DNA of 21,250 bases. Origin: CAYOOT01 sp964405665 (GTDB lineage: Bacteria; Bdellovibrionota_C; UBA2361; SZUA-149; CAZDWZ01). This document shows, piece by piece, positions 1-6,937 of the stretch. The notes beneath the pieces are model-generated. The model was given only the letters and a program-made list of their open reading frames with translations, did not search any database and was not told the origin of the DNA. The stretch covers positions 1 to 21,250 of the forward strand of contig CAYOOT010000043.1 in NCBI GenBank assembly GCA_964405665.1. The letters are read 5' to 3'. Each line of letters starts with the position of its first letter. The first letter of the stretch is position 1. Both the position numbers and the translations under genes were made by a program.

Positions 1-77
1 ATAGTCAGACTTTATGGGTGCCCGTTTAACTATTATCTTCGGTAATTCCGGGCAGGTATAAAACCTGTCCCTACATT
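1..77. repeat. GGGCA-type palindromic repeat, partial copy 1
   Basis: Intergenic DNA directly against the wecB stop codon. It holds TGGGTGCCCG near 16-25 and a hairpin CAGGTataaaACCTG followed by TCCCTACA near 54-75. The same building blocks recur at 4774-4889, so this is one member of an interspersed family that the window edge may cut. It has no coding potential. A transcription-ending role for wecB is possible because the palindrome lies just downstream of the gene, but there is no T-run of the right shape. Confidence 0.6.
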
Positions 78-1172
78 TTAATTAAATTCTGAAATAAGAT
101 CCGCCACAATCCTTTCCGCCGCCTTTCCATCCCAAAGCGGGGGACAAGTTGATTTTTTAAAATTTCCCTGCATAATTTTATCCAACTCAACTTTTAGTTT
201 ATTTTCATCATTGCCAATTAAAACATTAGTTCCCAGTTCTATTGTGCAGGGTCTTTCGGTATTCTCTCTAAGAGTAAGGCAGGGAACGCCCAGATATGTT
301 GTTTCTTCCTGGATTCCTCCAGAATCGGTGAGGACTGCTTTTGCTGAAATTACGAGTGAAAGAAAATCATTATAACCCAGAGGTTCAATTAAAATCAGGT
401 TTTTTATTCCCCGAAATTCTTCCCAAAGACCGAAATTGGTCAAAGAATTTTTTGTGCGGGGATGTAGAGGCAGGACCAGAGGAAGATTGTTGCAGATTAA
501 TTTTATTTTAGAAATTAAAGATCTTAAAGATTCTTTAGTATCGACATTACTGGGACGATGAAAAGTGGAAATAAAATATTCTTTTTTCTTTAAGTTTAAT
601 TGTGATAAAATATTTGACTTTTTGATCTGGTCCAGGCTGTCCACAAGCGTATCAATCATTACATTACCGACCAGTTTGGCTTTGCCGGGAACTTTTTCTT
701 GAGCAAGATTAATCATCCCTGATTCCTCGGTCACGTAAAGAAAATCGGAGATTTGATCGGTTTCAATTCTATTGAGTTCTTCAGGCATGGTTAAATCAAA
801 ACTTCTTAAACCCGCTTCGATGTGAGCTACTTTGATCTTATTTTCTTTTGCAGATCGGGCACAGGCAATTGAGGAGTTAACATCTCCAACAACTATTACC
901 AAATCAGGTTTTTCCACAGTTAAAATTTTCAAAAAAGCCTGGCTGATTTTGGCGATTTGTTCCTCACGAGGAAGAGAGCCAATTTCCAAATGAATATCCG
1001 GAGCGGGAATTTTTAGTTCTTTGAAAAAAATATCGGAGAGACCCGGATCGTAATGCTGTCCTGTATGAACAAGTTTTTTTGAGATATTTTTTTCTTTATC
1101 CAGAGCCCTGATTAACGGGGCTATTTTCATAAAGTTTGGCCGGGCGCCAACAATATTTAGAATTTTAAGCAT
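78..1172 (-). CDS. wecB: UDP-N-acetylglucosamine 2-epimerase (non-hydrolysing)
   Basis: Interconverts UDP-GlcNAc and UDP-ManNAc in the cytoplasm, supplying ManNAc-type sugars for surface polysaccharide. The 364-residue length is normal for the family. Visible family motifs are GARPNFMKIAPL (9-20), HTGQHYD (36-42), GDVNSS with D97, HIEAGLRSFD with E119, PEELNR around E131, HRPSNV with H205, and DSGGIQEE (283-290) in the nucleotide-binding C-terminal half. The aspartate, glutamates and histidine correspond to residues implicated in catalysis in this GT-B-like fold. The ATG lies 4 nt after the ilvE stop codon and an AGGA sits about 9 nt upstream, so the gene is probably co-transcribed with ilvE. 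No other polysaccharide genes are in view, so the polymer it serves is unknown. The identity is firm; a hydrolysing variant is less likely given the intact motifs. Confidence 0.93.
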   Translation of the reverse strand: MLKILNIVGARPNFMKIAPLIRALDKEKNISKKLVHTGQHYDPGLSDIFFKELKIPAPDIHLEIGSLPREEQIAKISQAFLKILTVEKPDLVIVVGDVNSSIACARSAKENKIKVAHIEAGLRSFDLTMPEELNRIETDQISDFLYVTEESGMINLAQEKVPGKAKLVGNVMIDTLVDSLDQIKKSNILSQLNLKKKEYFISTFHRPSNVDTKESLRSLISKIKLICNNLPLVLPLHPRTKNSLTNFGLWEEFRGIKNLILIEPLGYNDFLSLVISAKAVLTDSGGIQEETTYLGVPCLTLRENTERPCTIELGTNVLIGNDENKLKVELDKIMQGNFKKSTCPPLWDGKAAERIVADLISEFN

Positions 1173-1176
1173 TCAC

Positions 1177-2112
1177 TTAATCCTGATAGGCATCAACGAC
1201 CCAAGCTCGATATTGAGGAATTTCTCCGCGCACAACTTGATGGTAGATCCCTTGAATTTTTGCAGAAATTAGTCCGACTTGTCCATTGCCTATTTTATAT
1301 TTATCAATTTCAACCACTGGAGAAACTTTAGCACCGGTGCCGGTTAAAAAAACTTCATCTGCGGCATAGAGTTCACTGCGACCAATATTTCGTTCTACAA
1401 CTTCAATGTTATTGTCACTTGCAATTTGCATGACAGTATTTCTGGTAATGCCTTCCAAAATATTATCGCTTAATGGCGGAGTAACTAATTTGTTTTCGCG
1501 AACGATAAAAATATTTTCCGCGCTTCCTTCAATGATATGTCCTTTGGAATCCAAAAATAAAGCTTCATCATAACCATTGATCAAAGCTTCAGCCTTAGCA
1601 AAAGCGGAATTGACATAGGCTCCATGAATTTTAGCTCTTGCCGGAAGAGCATTTTCAGCAACTCTGACCCAACTGGAAGTAATACATTTCATTCCTTCAG
1701 AGGGAACGTAATTTTCCAGAGGATATAAAAAAGCACTTAAAACATCCTTATAGCCCACAAGTTTGGGGGTTATTTTATTTTCATCACTAAAGTTAGATAT
1801 TCTAATATAAACATCTTCTCTAATGTTGTTAACTTGTATTAAATCTTTAATTATTTTTAAAAATTTAGCGTAATCATATTTTTTAAGGAAAGTATCATAA
1901 CGAAGTAGTTTGCAGGAAAATGAAAAACGCTTAAAGTGGGCATCGGGACGGAAGATAAAAACTTTTTTTTCTTTTTCATTATAATGGGCGCGCATTCCCG
2001 TAAAAACGCCTAAACCATATAATAAGCCGGAGTTAGCGATGGAGATGTTTGCATCGTTAAAATCTTTGATTTCATCTCGAAAGAAAACTTTTAATTTTTC
2101 ATGGTCAAACAT
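1177..2112 (-). CDS. ilvE: Branched-chain amino acid aminotransferase (class IV PLP)
   Basis: Transfers the amino group between glutamate and branched-chain 2-oxo acids, the last step of Leu/Ile/Val synthesis, in the cytoplasm. It is a fold-type IV PLP enzyme of 311 residues, the usual length. The PLP lysine is K161 in ARAKIHGAYVNS. The cofactor-binding glutamate is E195 in GHIIEGSAENIF. Other class marks are GLLYGLGVFTG (29-39), the RPDAHFKR segment (55-62), PPLSDNILEGITR and the FLTGTGAKVSPV loop. An AGGAAAG ribosome site lies 6 nt before the ATG. It is the first gene of a likely ilvE-wecB pair, with a 4-nt gap. D-amino-acid aminotransferase or ADC lyase share the fold, but the C-terminal TGTGAKVSPV and VEIDKYKIGNG segments favour IlvE. 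Confidence 0.9.
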   Translation of the reverse strand: MFDHEKLKVFFRDEIKDFNDANISIANSGLLYGLGVFTGMRAHYNEKEKKVFIFRPDAHFKRFSFSCKLLRYDTFLKKYDYAKFLKIIKDLIQVNNIREDVYIRISNFSDENKITPKLVGYKDVLSAFLYPLENYVPSEGMKCITSSWVRVAENALPARAKIHGAYVNSAFAKAEALINGYDEALFLDSKGHIIEGSAENIFIVRENKLVTPPLSDNILEGITRNTVMQIASDNNIEVVERNIGRSELYAADEVFLTGTGAKVSPVVEIDKYKIGNGQVGLISAKIQGIYHQVVRGEIPQYRAWVVDAYQD

Positions 2113-2159
2113 AATAACTTTCCTAAGAAAAGCGTCAAATTAAATAAAGAATACAATAA

Positions 2160-2188
2160 AGATGTACATTTATCAAATATGTTGTCAA
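2160..2188 (-). promoter_or_regulatory. Possible promoter of ilvE-wecB
   Basis: Read on the minus strand, a perfect TTGACA (2188 to 2183) is followed after 16-17 nt by TACATC/ACATCT, a weak -10 (about 3 of 6). The -35 overlaps the -35 of the divergent mlaA promoter. The -35 is clear; the -10 is doubtful. Confidence 0.4.
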
Positions 2189-2210
2189 GAAATCTACTTA
2201 CAGCTATAAG
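2182..2210 (+). promoter_or_regulatory. Sigma-70 type promoter of mlaA
   Basis: TTGTCA (2182-2187), a 17-nt spacer, then TATAAG (2205-2210). Each hexamer differs from the consensus at one position and the spacing is ideal. Transcription would start near 2217, about 20 nt before the mlaA ATG. Confidence 0.7.
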
Positions 2211-2237
2211 AACAAAAAATTAACGGTTTTATTATAT

Positions 2238-2954
2238 ATGAAAAAATTATTACATAGCTTAGCTTTTATTCTTATAGCGATATTCTGCCCGCTGATTTCC
2301 AAGATACCAGTGGTTCAGGCTGAAACTAGTGATCCCTTAGAACCTCTTAATAGAAAAATATTTTGGTTTAATGACAAAATAGATACGCATGTTCTTGTTC
2401 CAGTGTGCAATGGATATAAAGCAGTTTTTCCTGCTCCTATTAGAAAGCATGTACAGAATTTTTTTGGCAATGCTAAAACACCTATTTATGTGGTTAGTGA
2501 TTTAGTGCAATTAAAATTTGAAGAGGCAGGAACACATTTAGGAAGATTTTTTATAAATTCCACCCTCGGTTTTTTGGGTTTAGTGGATGTAGCAAGCAGC
2601 TTTAATATGAAGCATGAAAATGAAGATTTTGGCATAGCGTTGGGGTATCAAGGTGTGGCAGAAGGACCTTATTTAGTATTGCCTTTTTTAGGGCCATCAA
2701 ATTTAAGAGACGGTTTTGGGCGTATTATTGATGCCGGCTTAAATCCTACATTAACTCTTACTTCAACAGAGGCAGGTTGGGGACTTTATGTTCTAGAAGG
2801 CATTGATAGCCGAGCCCGCTTACTAGAAGCTGTAGATACTGCTAAAGACGCTTCCGTTGATTATTATGGTTTTATTAAATCCACTTATCATCAAGTAAGA
2901 CAAAATCTAATTTATGATGGCAATCCGCCTGAAGAAGAATATTCCGAAGAATAA
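2238..2954 (+). CDS. mlaA: MlaA/VacJ family outer-membrane lipid asymmetry protein
   Basis: MlaA removes phospholipids from the outer leaflet of the outer membrane and passes them to the periplasmic MlaC shuttle. Family signatures are continuous: DPLEPLNRKIFWFND just after the signal peptide, then NGYKAVFPAPIRKHVQNFFGN, GRFFINSTLGFLGLVDVAS, EDFGIALGYQGV, GPYLVLPFLGPSNLRDGFG and a final helix. The N-terminus is a Sec signal peptide with a likely signal peptidase I site at VQA-ETS. The only early cysteine (IAIFC) does not make a proper lipobox, so the protein appears not to be a lipoprotein, unlike the E. coli one. It has its own promoter and fpr follows 12 nt downstream. No mlaBCDEF genes are nearby. 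The acidic C-terminal tail (PPEEEYSEE) looks unstructured. Confidence 0.92.
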   Translation: MKKLLHSLAFILIAIFCPLISKIPVVQAETSDPLEPLNRKIFWFNDKIDTHVLVPVCNGYKAVFPAPIRKHVQNFFGNAKTPIYVVSDLVQLKFEEAGTHLGRFFINSTLGFLGLVDVASSFNMKHENEDFGIALGYQGVAEGPYLVLPFLGPSNLRDGFGRIIDAGLNPTLTLTSTEAGWGLYVLEGIDSRARLLEAVDTAKDASVDYYGFIKSTYHQVRQNLIYDGNPPEEEYSEE

Positions 2955-2966
2955 TTTGTTGTTTGT

Positions 2967-3749
2967 ATGTCCGAATATCAAAATAATGCAATAGTTTCTT
3001 CTCGTATCGATTTGAATGAAGAGCTGGCAATTTTTAAAATTAAGCCTGATTCTGGTGAACTCCCTAGTTACCTGCCTGGTCAATACGCTGAGCTTGCTTT
3101 GCCGGAGATGGAAGTTCCGAATGAGACTGGAGAAAGAAAAAAATTAGAAAGAAGATCTTATTCCATAGCTTCAGCTCCTAAAGACTTAGCGGAACTGGAA
3201 TTTTATATTGTAAAAGTGGAAGGAGGATGTCTCACTACAAATCTTTGGAATTTACAACAAAACTCCCGACTGTGGTTAGGCCCAAAAATAAAGGGCAAAT
3301 TTACTTTAGAAGAAGTTCCTGAAGGAAAAGACTTAATCATGGTTTCTACTGGAACAGGCCTAGCTCCTTTTATTTCCATGTTAAGACAACATAAAGATAA
3401 TCCCAGCTGGAGAAAGGTGATTTTGGTACATGGGGCCCGTTTTGAAAAAGATTTGGGTTATCGTGAAGAATTAGAAGATCTGCAAAAAGAAAAAGAATGG
3501 TTTACTTACTTGCCAGCTTTAACAAGGGCGCCAAATTGGCCAGGATTAAAAGGCCGAGTGCAAACATTATTTGAAGGTGGGGTAATCGAAGCAGCATTAA
3601 AAGAAAAATTATCACGAGAATATTCTCATATTCTTCTTTGTGGCAATCCTCAAATGATCGATGATTTACAGATCTTATTTGAGTCTAAGGGCTTACATAT
3701 TCACAAAAGAAAAACCCCAGGAAATATCCATGTGGAGAAATACTGGTAA
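2967..3749 (+). CDS. fpr: Ferredoxin/flavodoxin-NADP(+) reductase
   Basis: FAD enzyme that moves electrons between NADPH and ferredoxin or flavodoxin in the cytoplasm. The N-terminal half is the FAD barrel, with the flavin-binding RRSYSIAS (62-69) and GGCLTTNLW (86-94). The C-terminal half is the NADP domain, with STGTGLAPFISMLR (127-140), VHGARFEKDLGYREE (154-168) and CGNPQMIDDL (225-234). The C-terminus ends HVEKYW, an aromatic end typical of bacterial Fpr enzymes. At 260 residues the length is normal. It starts 12 nt after the mlaA stop with no clear ribosome site, so it probably depends on read-through or coupled translation from mlaA. Other members of the FNR superfamily (for example phenol hydroxylase reductases) are less likely because no ferredoxin domain is fused. 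Confidence 0.85.
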   Translation: MSEYQNNAIVSSRIDLNEELAIFKIKPDSGELPSYLPGQYAELALPEMEVPNETGERKKLERRSYSIASAPKDLAELEFYIVKVEGGCLTTNLWNLQQNSRLWLGPKIKGKFTLEEVPEGKDLIMVSTGTGLAPFISMLRQHKDNPSWRKVILVHGARFEKDLGYREELEDLQKEKEWFTYLPALTRAPNWPGLKGRVQTLFEGGVIEAALKEKLSREYSHILLCGNPQMIDDLQILFESKGLHIHKRKTPGNIHVEKYW

Positions 3750-3771
3750 GAATCATTTGTCCATTTGCAGC

Positions 3772-3793
3772 ATCTAAATACTATAGTTTAGAT
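3772..3793. repeat. Small inverted repeat before the 3814 gene
   Basis: ATCTAAA (3772-3778) and TTTAGAT (3787-3793) form a 7-bp perfect inverted repeat around TACTATAG; ATCTAAATA occurs again right after it. There is no T-run, so it is not a standard terminator. It may be an operator or part of the leader of the next gene. Confidence 0.35.
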
Positions 3794-3813
3794 CTAAATA
3801 TTAGGAACTTATA

Positions 3814-4515
3814 GTGATTCCCTCAAGGTTTGAAATTGATCGTTTAGTCAAGCGCGTGTCCAGCGATCCCTTAGAACGGGAGGCAGCTTTAGGACTAATT
3901 CATCAGCTTTTGGATCCGGCGGTTCCTTGTTTTCTTTCGGAAATTCTTGTCGATAATCCCAACCTAGTTGCTCATGAATCGCGATTTATTCCCAATCTTG
4001 CCTATGGTGTTGCCGATGGTTGTTTGGAATATCGTTCAGAGAATGAAAGAGTAAATTTGGCAAGAAAAGTTTTTAGACAATTAACATCTACTTCATTTTA
4101 TAATCCACAAAATAAAGCAAGCCAAGATCTCAGTGATGTTGTTTGTGATTGCTATTGGTCTTTGTATAAAGGTTTTTTAGCTGCAGAACAAATCGCCGCT
4201 GATCGCGAAATCCCCAACTTTGAATTAAGCGTATTAGTGGAAGAGTTAATTAGTAATTTAACTTTGCATACAGAGCTACTTGTTGTTCTATTACAAAATC
4301 GTTTGAATTGTTCCAGACTTTCTGTAAGAACCAGATTATATACCAGAATAGTTGCTACGGCGCAGTCCGCTTTGGAAAATGAACCAATTAGTCCTTCAGA
4401 AATTATTTTTACGGAAAATCAATTCAGATTTGCTTCAGAAAAAATGATGGATCAGGCATTTAAAAAAATTGCCTCAAATATTGATGATTATCTAATAAAA
4501 ATCTTTAAACCCTAG
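3814..4515 (+). CDS. Conserved-looking hypothetical protein, 233 aa, GTG start
   Basis: I do not recognise this family. The GTG start is supported by a TAGGAA ribosome site 6-8 nt upstream; no ATG gives a comparable start. The protein has no signal peptide or membrane segment and is predicted to be mainly helical and cytoplasmic. It contains four cysteines (in PAVPCF, GCLEY and the VVCDCYW pair) plus one in NRLNCSRL, and leucine-rich helices around FELSVLVEELISNLTLHTELLVVLL (about 150-175). It follows fpr by 64 nt with a small inverted repeat between them, so co-transcription with mlaA-fpr is possible but not shown. Its 3' end faces the zinc-ribbon gene 6 nt away. Codon use resembles its neighbours, so it is probably a real native gene of unknown function. 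Confidence 0.75.
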   Translation: MIPSRFEIDRLVKRVSSDPLEREAALGLIHQLLDPAVPCFLSEILVDNPNLVAHESRFIPNLAYGVADGCLEYRSENERVNLARKVFRQLTSTSFYNPQNKASQDLSDVVCDCYWSLYKGFLAAEQIAADREIPNFELSVLVEELISNLTLHTELLVVLLQNRLNCSRLSVRTRLYTRIVATAQSALENEPISPSEIIFTENQFRFASEKMMDQAFKKIASNIDDYLIKIFKP

Positions 4516-4521
4516 TCTCTG

Positions 4522-4701
4522 TTACTTATTGACCAGAATTTTTGGAACATTCTCTTCTTGTTGAAAATTGTTCTTACATTTTCTACAAAATTCCGGAGTA
4601 GGTAAGGAATTTTCTCGATAATAACGCAATTCAATACTCGTCAAATCAAACTTCTCGTTACAATGCAGACATTTTGAAGTTGTTTTTTCATTGAAATTCA
4701 T
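4522..4701 (-). CDS. Small zinc-ribbon protein, 59 aa
   Basis: A short gene reading MNFNEKTTSKCLHCNEKFDL... and ending ...VPKILVNK. It carries CLHC (11-14) and CRKC (39-42), two Cys-x2-Cys knuckles that would bind one zinc. The spacing and residues between them (F-x5-E, a Tyr pair, L-x2-P before the second knuckle) match what is known of the small bacterial 'probable zinc-ribbon' family, usually written CxxC-F-EQxFY-P-CxxC. An AGGAG ribosome site lies 9 nt before the ATG; an earlier ATG only opens a three-codon frame. It is convergent with the preceding gene. Function is unknown; a nucleic-acid or protein-binding accessory role is the usual guess for such ribbons. The gene is below common length cut-offs and easily missed. 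Confidence 0.75.
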   Translation of the reverse strand: MNFNEKTTSKCLHCNEKFDLTSIELRYYRENSLPTPEFCRKCKNNFQQEENVPKILVNK

Positions 4702-4773
4702 ATATCCATTCTCCTGTTTTAGTAGTGTTATGCGTTTTTGTTTTTAAAATGTTCACTAAGTTAGCTGAACACC

Positions 4774-4889
4774 GTAGGGGCAGGTCTTGTGCCTGCCCGG
4801 TTGACCAATATATTTTGGAATTCCGGGCACCCATAAAGGGTGCCCCTACATTACAAATCAACACTCTTTGTGGGTGCCCGTTAAATCAC
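4774..4889. repeat. GGGCA-type palindromic repeat, block 2
   Basis: Two clear hairpins and a third partial unit. Hairpin 1: GGGCAGG (4778-4784), loop TCTTGTG, CCTGCCC (4792-4798). Hairpin 2: GGGCACCC (4825-4832), loop ATAAA, GGGTGCCC (4838-4845), followed by CTACATT. Partial unit: TTTGTGGGTGCCCGTTAAAT (4868-4887). The words AATTCCGGGCA, CCCTACATT and TGGGTGCCCGTT also occur at 1-77, so the block belongs to the same family. It fills the gap between the zinc-ribbon gene and the OsmC-like gene. No transposase accompanies it; this looks like a REP-type palindromic unit. Confidence 0.75.
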
Positions 4890-4914
4890 TAGATTGTAAA
4901 TTAGGAGCTGGACT

Positions 4915-5322
4915 ATGCTTAAAATTTCAGGAAAATTCATTGGCAACAAGAAAATAGAACTCCTTCATGAACAATCAGGAACAAAGCTAATTACAGCAGC
5001 TCCCTTAGACAATAATGGAGATGGTTCTTCGTTTTCTCCAACAGATTTATTAGCAGCAGGACTTGCTTCTTGTTTGCTGACAATTGCGGCAATTGTTGCG
5101 GATAAAAAAGGTTATGATATTTCAGGATCCTCTTTCGATGTGGAGAAAATAATGTCCAGTACTCCACCAAGAAGAATTGCTGAAATCATAGTGAAAATAA
5201 AGCTACCTTCTTCCTTGACCCAGGAACAAAGGCAATTAATTGAAGAAGCCTGTTTAAAGTGCCCAGCCCATAAGTCCCTGCATCCGGAGGTTAAAACCCC
5301 TATTGAATTTATTTATTGCTAG
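4915..5322 (+). CDS. OsmC/Ohr family protein (thiol peroxidase-like)
   Basis: 135-residue cytoplasmic protein of the OsmC superfamily, whose members reduce organic hydroperoxides with two cysteines. The hallmark is FSPTDLLAAGLASCLLTI (40-57), with the helix cysteine C53, and a second cysteine in CLKCPAHKSLHPEV, where C116 is in the expected place; C113 is extra. The residue spacing between C53 and C116 (63) fits the family. The sequence is closer to the generic OsmC-like group than to OsmC or Ohr proper, so substrate preference is not assigned. A TTAGGAG ribosome site lies 8-9 nt before the ATG. The gene sits between the palindromic repeat block and a small unknown gene on the same strand, with a 64-nt gap. 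Confidence 0.85.
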   Translation: MLKISGKFIGNKKIELLHEQSGTKLITAAPLDNNGDGSSFSPTDLLAAGLASCLLTIAAIVADKKGYDISGSSFDVEKIMSSTPPRRIAEIIVKIKLPSSLTQEQRQLIEEACLKCPAHKSLHPEVKTPIEFIYC

Positions 5323-5386
5323 AATTTCAGCTACTTAATAAGCTTCAGAAGCAATATGCTGCTGGACGCTGATTAGTATTAAAGCA

Positions 5387-5731
5387 ATGGAAAAAGAAAT
5401 TATTTATTACGTTTATTCTTCTTTAACACATCTGGAAAAATATCTAGATAAGTTAAAAGATCTTTCTCAAGAAAAACCGGAACTTGCATCAAAATTAAAT
5501 GTTTCTTTAAAAACCTTGGAATCTTCAGTGACGAAAATGAGAAGAATTGCCAACAAACTGCAACTGGAATTTGCTGCTAATGATTATGCTAAAATCAATC
5601 ATTCATTAAGTCTTTATTATGGAATGAATAACATGGTTCGACCGGAGATTTTAAAGTCGATATTAGCTTTTTCAAGCTTTACAATTCCAGTGATGAAACA
5701 AGAACAAACAGTAAATTTACGCTTACATTAA
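5387..5731 (+). CDS. Small helical hypothetical protein, 114 aa
   Basis: Not recognised. The sequence is almost all predicted helix: an amphipathic N-terminal part with regular leucine/lysine spacing (HLEKYLDKLKDLSQ, LNVSLKTLESSVTKMRRIANKLQLEF), which suggests a helical bundle or short coiled coil, and a more hydrophobic C-terminal part (ILKSILAFSSFTIPVM). There is no signal peptide and no cysteine. No strong ribosome site precedes the ATG, so the start is tentative. It lies 64 nt after the OsmC-like gene. Its stop codon interlocks with that of the convergent cystathionine gene at TTAA (5728-5731). Confidence 0.6.
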   Translation: MEKEIIYYVYSSLTHLEKYLDKLKDLSQEKPELASKLNVSLKTLESSVTKMRRIANKLQLEFAANDYAKINHSLSLYYGMNNMVRPEILKSILAFSSFTIPVMKQEQTVNLRLH

Positions 5732-6885
5732 GATTTAAAAGCTTGCTCCAGATCAGCGATTAAATCCCCAGAATCCTCAATACCCACAGATAGTCTAATT
5801 AAACCATCAGAGATACCTAGAGTTTCTCTTGTCTCTTTAGGGATAGAGGCATGGGTCATTATTGCCGGATGTTCAATTAAAGATTCTACCCCGCCTAAAC
5901 TTTCGGCCAGGGAAAAAATCCGAACATTTTCCAAAAAAGATTTGGCTTTTTTAAGCCCACCTTTGATTACCATACTAATCATTCCGCTTCCACCGCACAT
6001 TTGTTGCTTGGCGATTTTGTATTGCGGATGAGTGGAAAGAAAGGGGTAAATTACTTTTTCTACTTTTTTGTGATTACTTAAATATTGGGCAATTTTTAAG
6101 GCATTGTTGGAATGTCTTTCCATCCTCAAAGCCAAGGTTTTGGTGGAGCGCAGGATTAGATAGCAATCCATCGGAGAGGGAACAGCGCCGACGGCATTTT
6201 GAATGTAATGCATTTTTTCAGCCAAAATTTTATCGGAAGTAACTATCATTCCACCAATAATATCGGAGTGACCGCCAATATATTTTGTCGAAGATTCAAC
6301 TACTAAGTCTGCACCGAGATTAATCGGCAATTGAATTGCCGGAGAACAAAAAGTATTGTCCACGACAAGCTTCAGTTTGTTTTTTTTAGCGATAGCGGAA
6401 ACTGCTTTGATATCAATGATCTTTAAAAGAGGATTTGTTGGAGTTTCCAACCAAATCATTTTGGTATTTTTTTTGATTAGCCCTTGAAGTTTTTCTATCT
6501 TTGTTAAATCTGTAAAACTGAAATTTAGGCCAAGCGGTTTAAATATTTTATCAAAAAGCCTAAATGTTCCACCATAGAGATCATCAGAGCAAATTACATG
6601 ATCGCCTGTTTCCAACAGGTGCATGATTGCGTCCGCGGCAGCACAACCGGAAGAGAAACAAATGCCGTACTGGGCATTGTGCAGTGAGGCTAAATTCTCC
6701 TCTAGAGCAGAACGAGTAGGATTGGCTGTTCTCCCATAATCGTAGGTATCATAAATCCCGGGACTTTTTTGCACAAAAGTGGAGGAAAAATAAACAGGGG
6801 TATTAACTGCATTATTTCCCGGAGCTGGGTTTTGTCCGGCATGGATCGCTCGTGTATTGAATTTTAATTTAGTCTTGATTGTCAT
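5728..6885 (-). CDS. Cystathionine gamma-lyase / gamma-synthase family enzyme
   Basis: PLP enzyme of the trans-sulfuration (Cys/Met metabolism) family, 385 residues, cytoplasmic. The PLP lysine is K201 in SSTKYIGGHSD. The phosphate-binding arm YDYGRTANPTR (48-58), the SSGCAAADA segment (78-86), ETPTNP (147-152), DNTFCSP (176-182) and the C-terminal SLGGVESLIEHPAIMTHA are all present. The GAVPSPMDCYLILRSTKTL stretch and the glutamate in GGVESL resemble cystathionine gamma-lyases, so breakdown of cystathionine to cysteine is slightly preferred over MetB-type synthesis; sequence reading cannot settle this. cysE in the same window (10707-11624) supports a role in cysteine/methionine supply, though they are not in one operon. 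No SAM or T-box leader is visible in the 52-nt upstream gap. Confidence 0.88.
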   Translation of the reverse strand: MTIKTKLKFNTRAIHAGQNPAPGNNAVNTPVYFSSTFVQKSPGIYDTYDYGRTANPTRSALEENLASLHNAQYGICFSSGCAAADAIMHLLETGDHVICSDDLYGGTFRLFDKIFKPLGLNFSFTDLTKIEKLQGLIKKNTKMIWLETPTNPLLKIIDIKAVSAIAKKNKLKLVVDNTFCSPAIQLPINLGADLVVESSTKYIGGHSDIIGGMIVTSDKILAEKMHYIQNAVGAVPSPMDCYLILRSTKTLALRMERHSNNALKIAQYLSNHKKVEKVIYPFLSTHPQYKIAKQQMCGGSGMISMVIKGGLKKAKSFLENVRIFSLAESLGGVESLIEHPAIMTHASIPKETRETLGISDGLIRLSVGIEDSGDLIADLEQAFKS

Positions 6886-6937
6886 AAGTCAATAGATTAT
6901 TGTTTCTAAGCTTTAACCCCAAAATGATATAACAGAT

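Noticed and set aside
6886..6937. SAM riboswitch or T-box before the cystathionine gene
   Set aside because: The gap is only 52 nt and shows no suitable helices.
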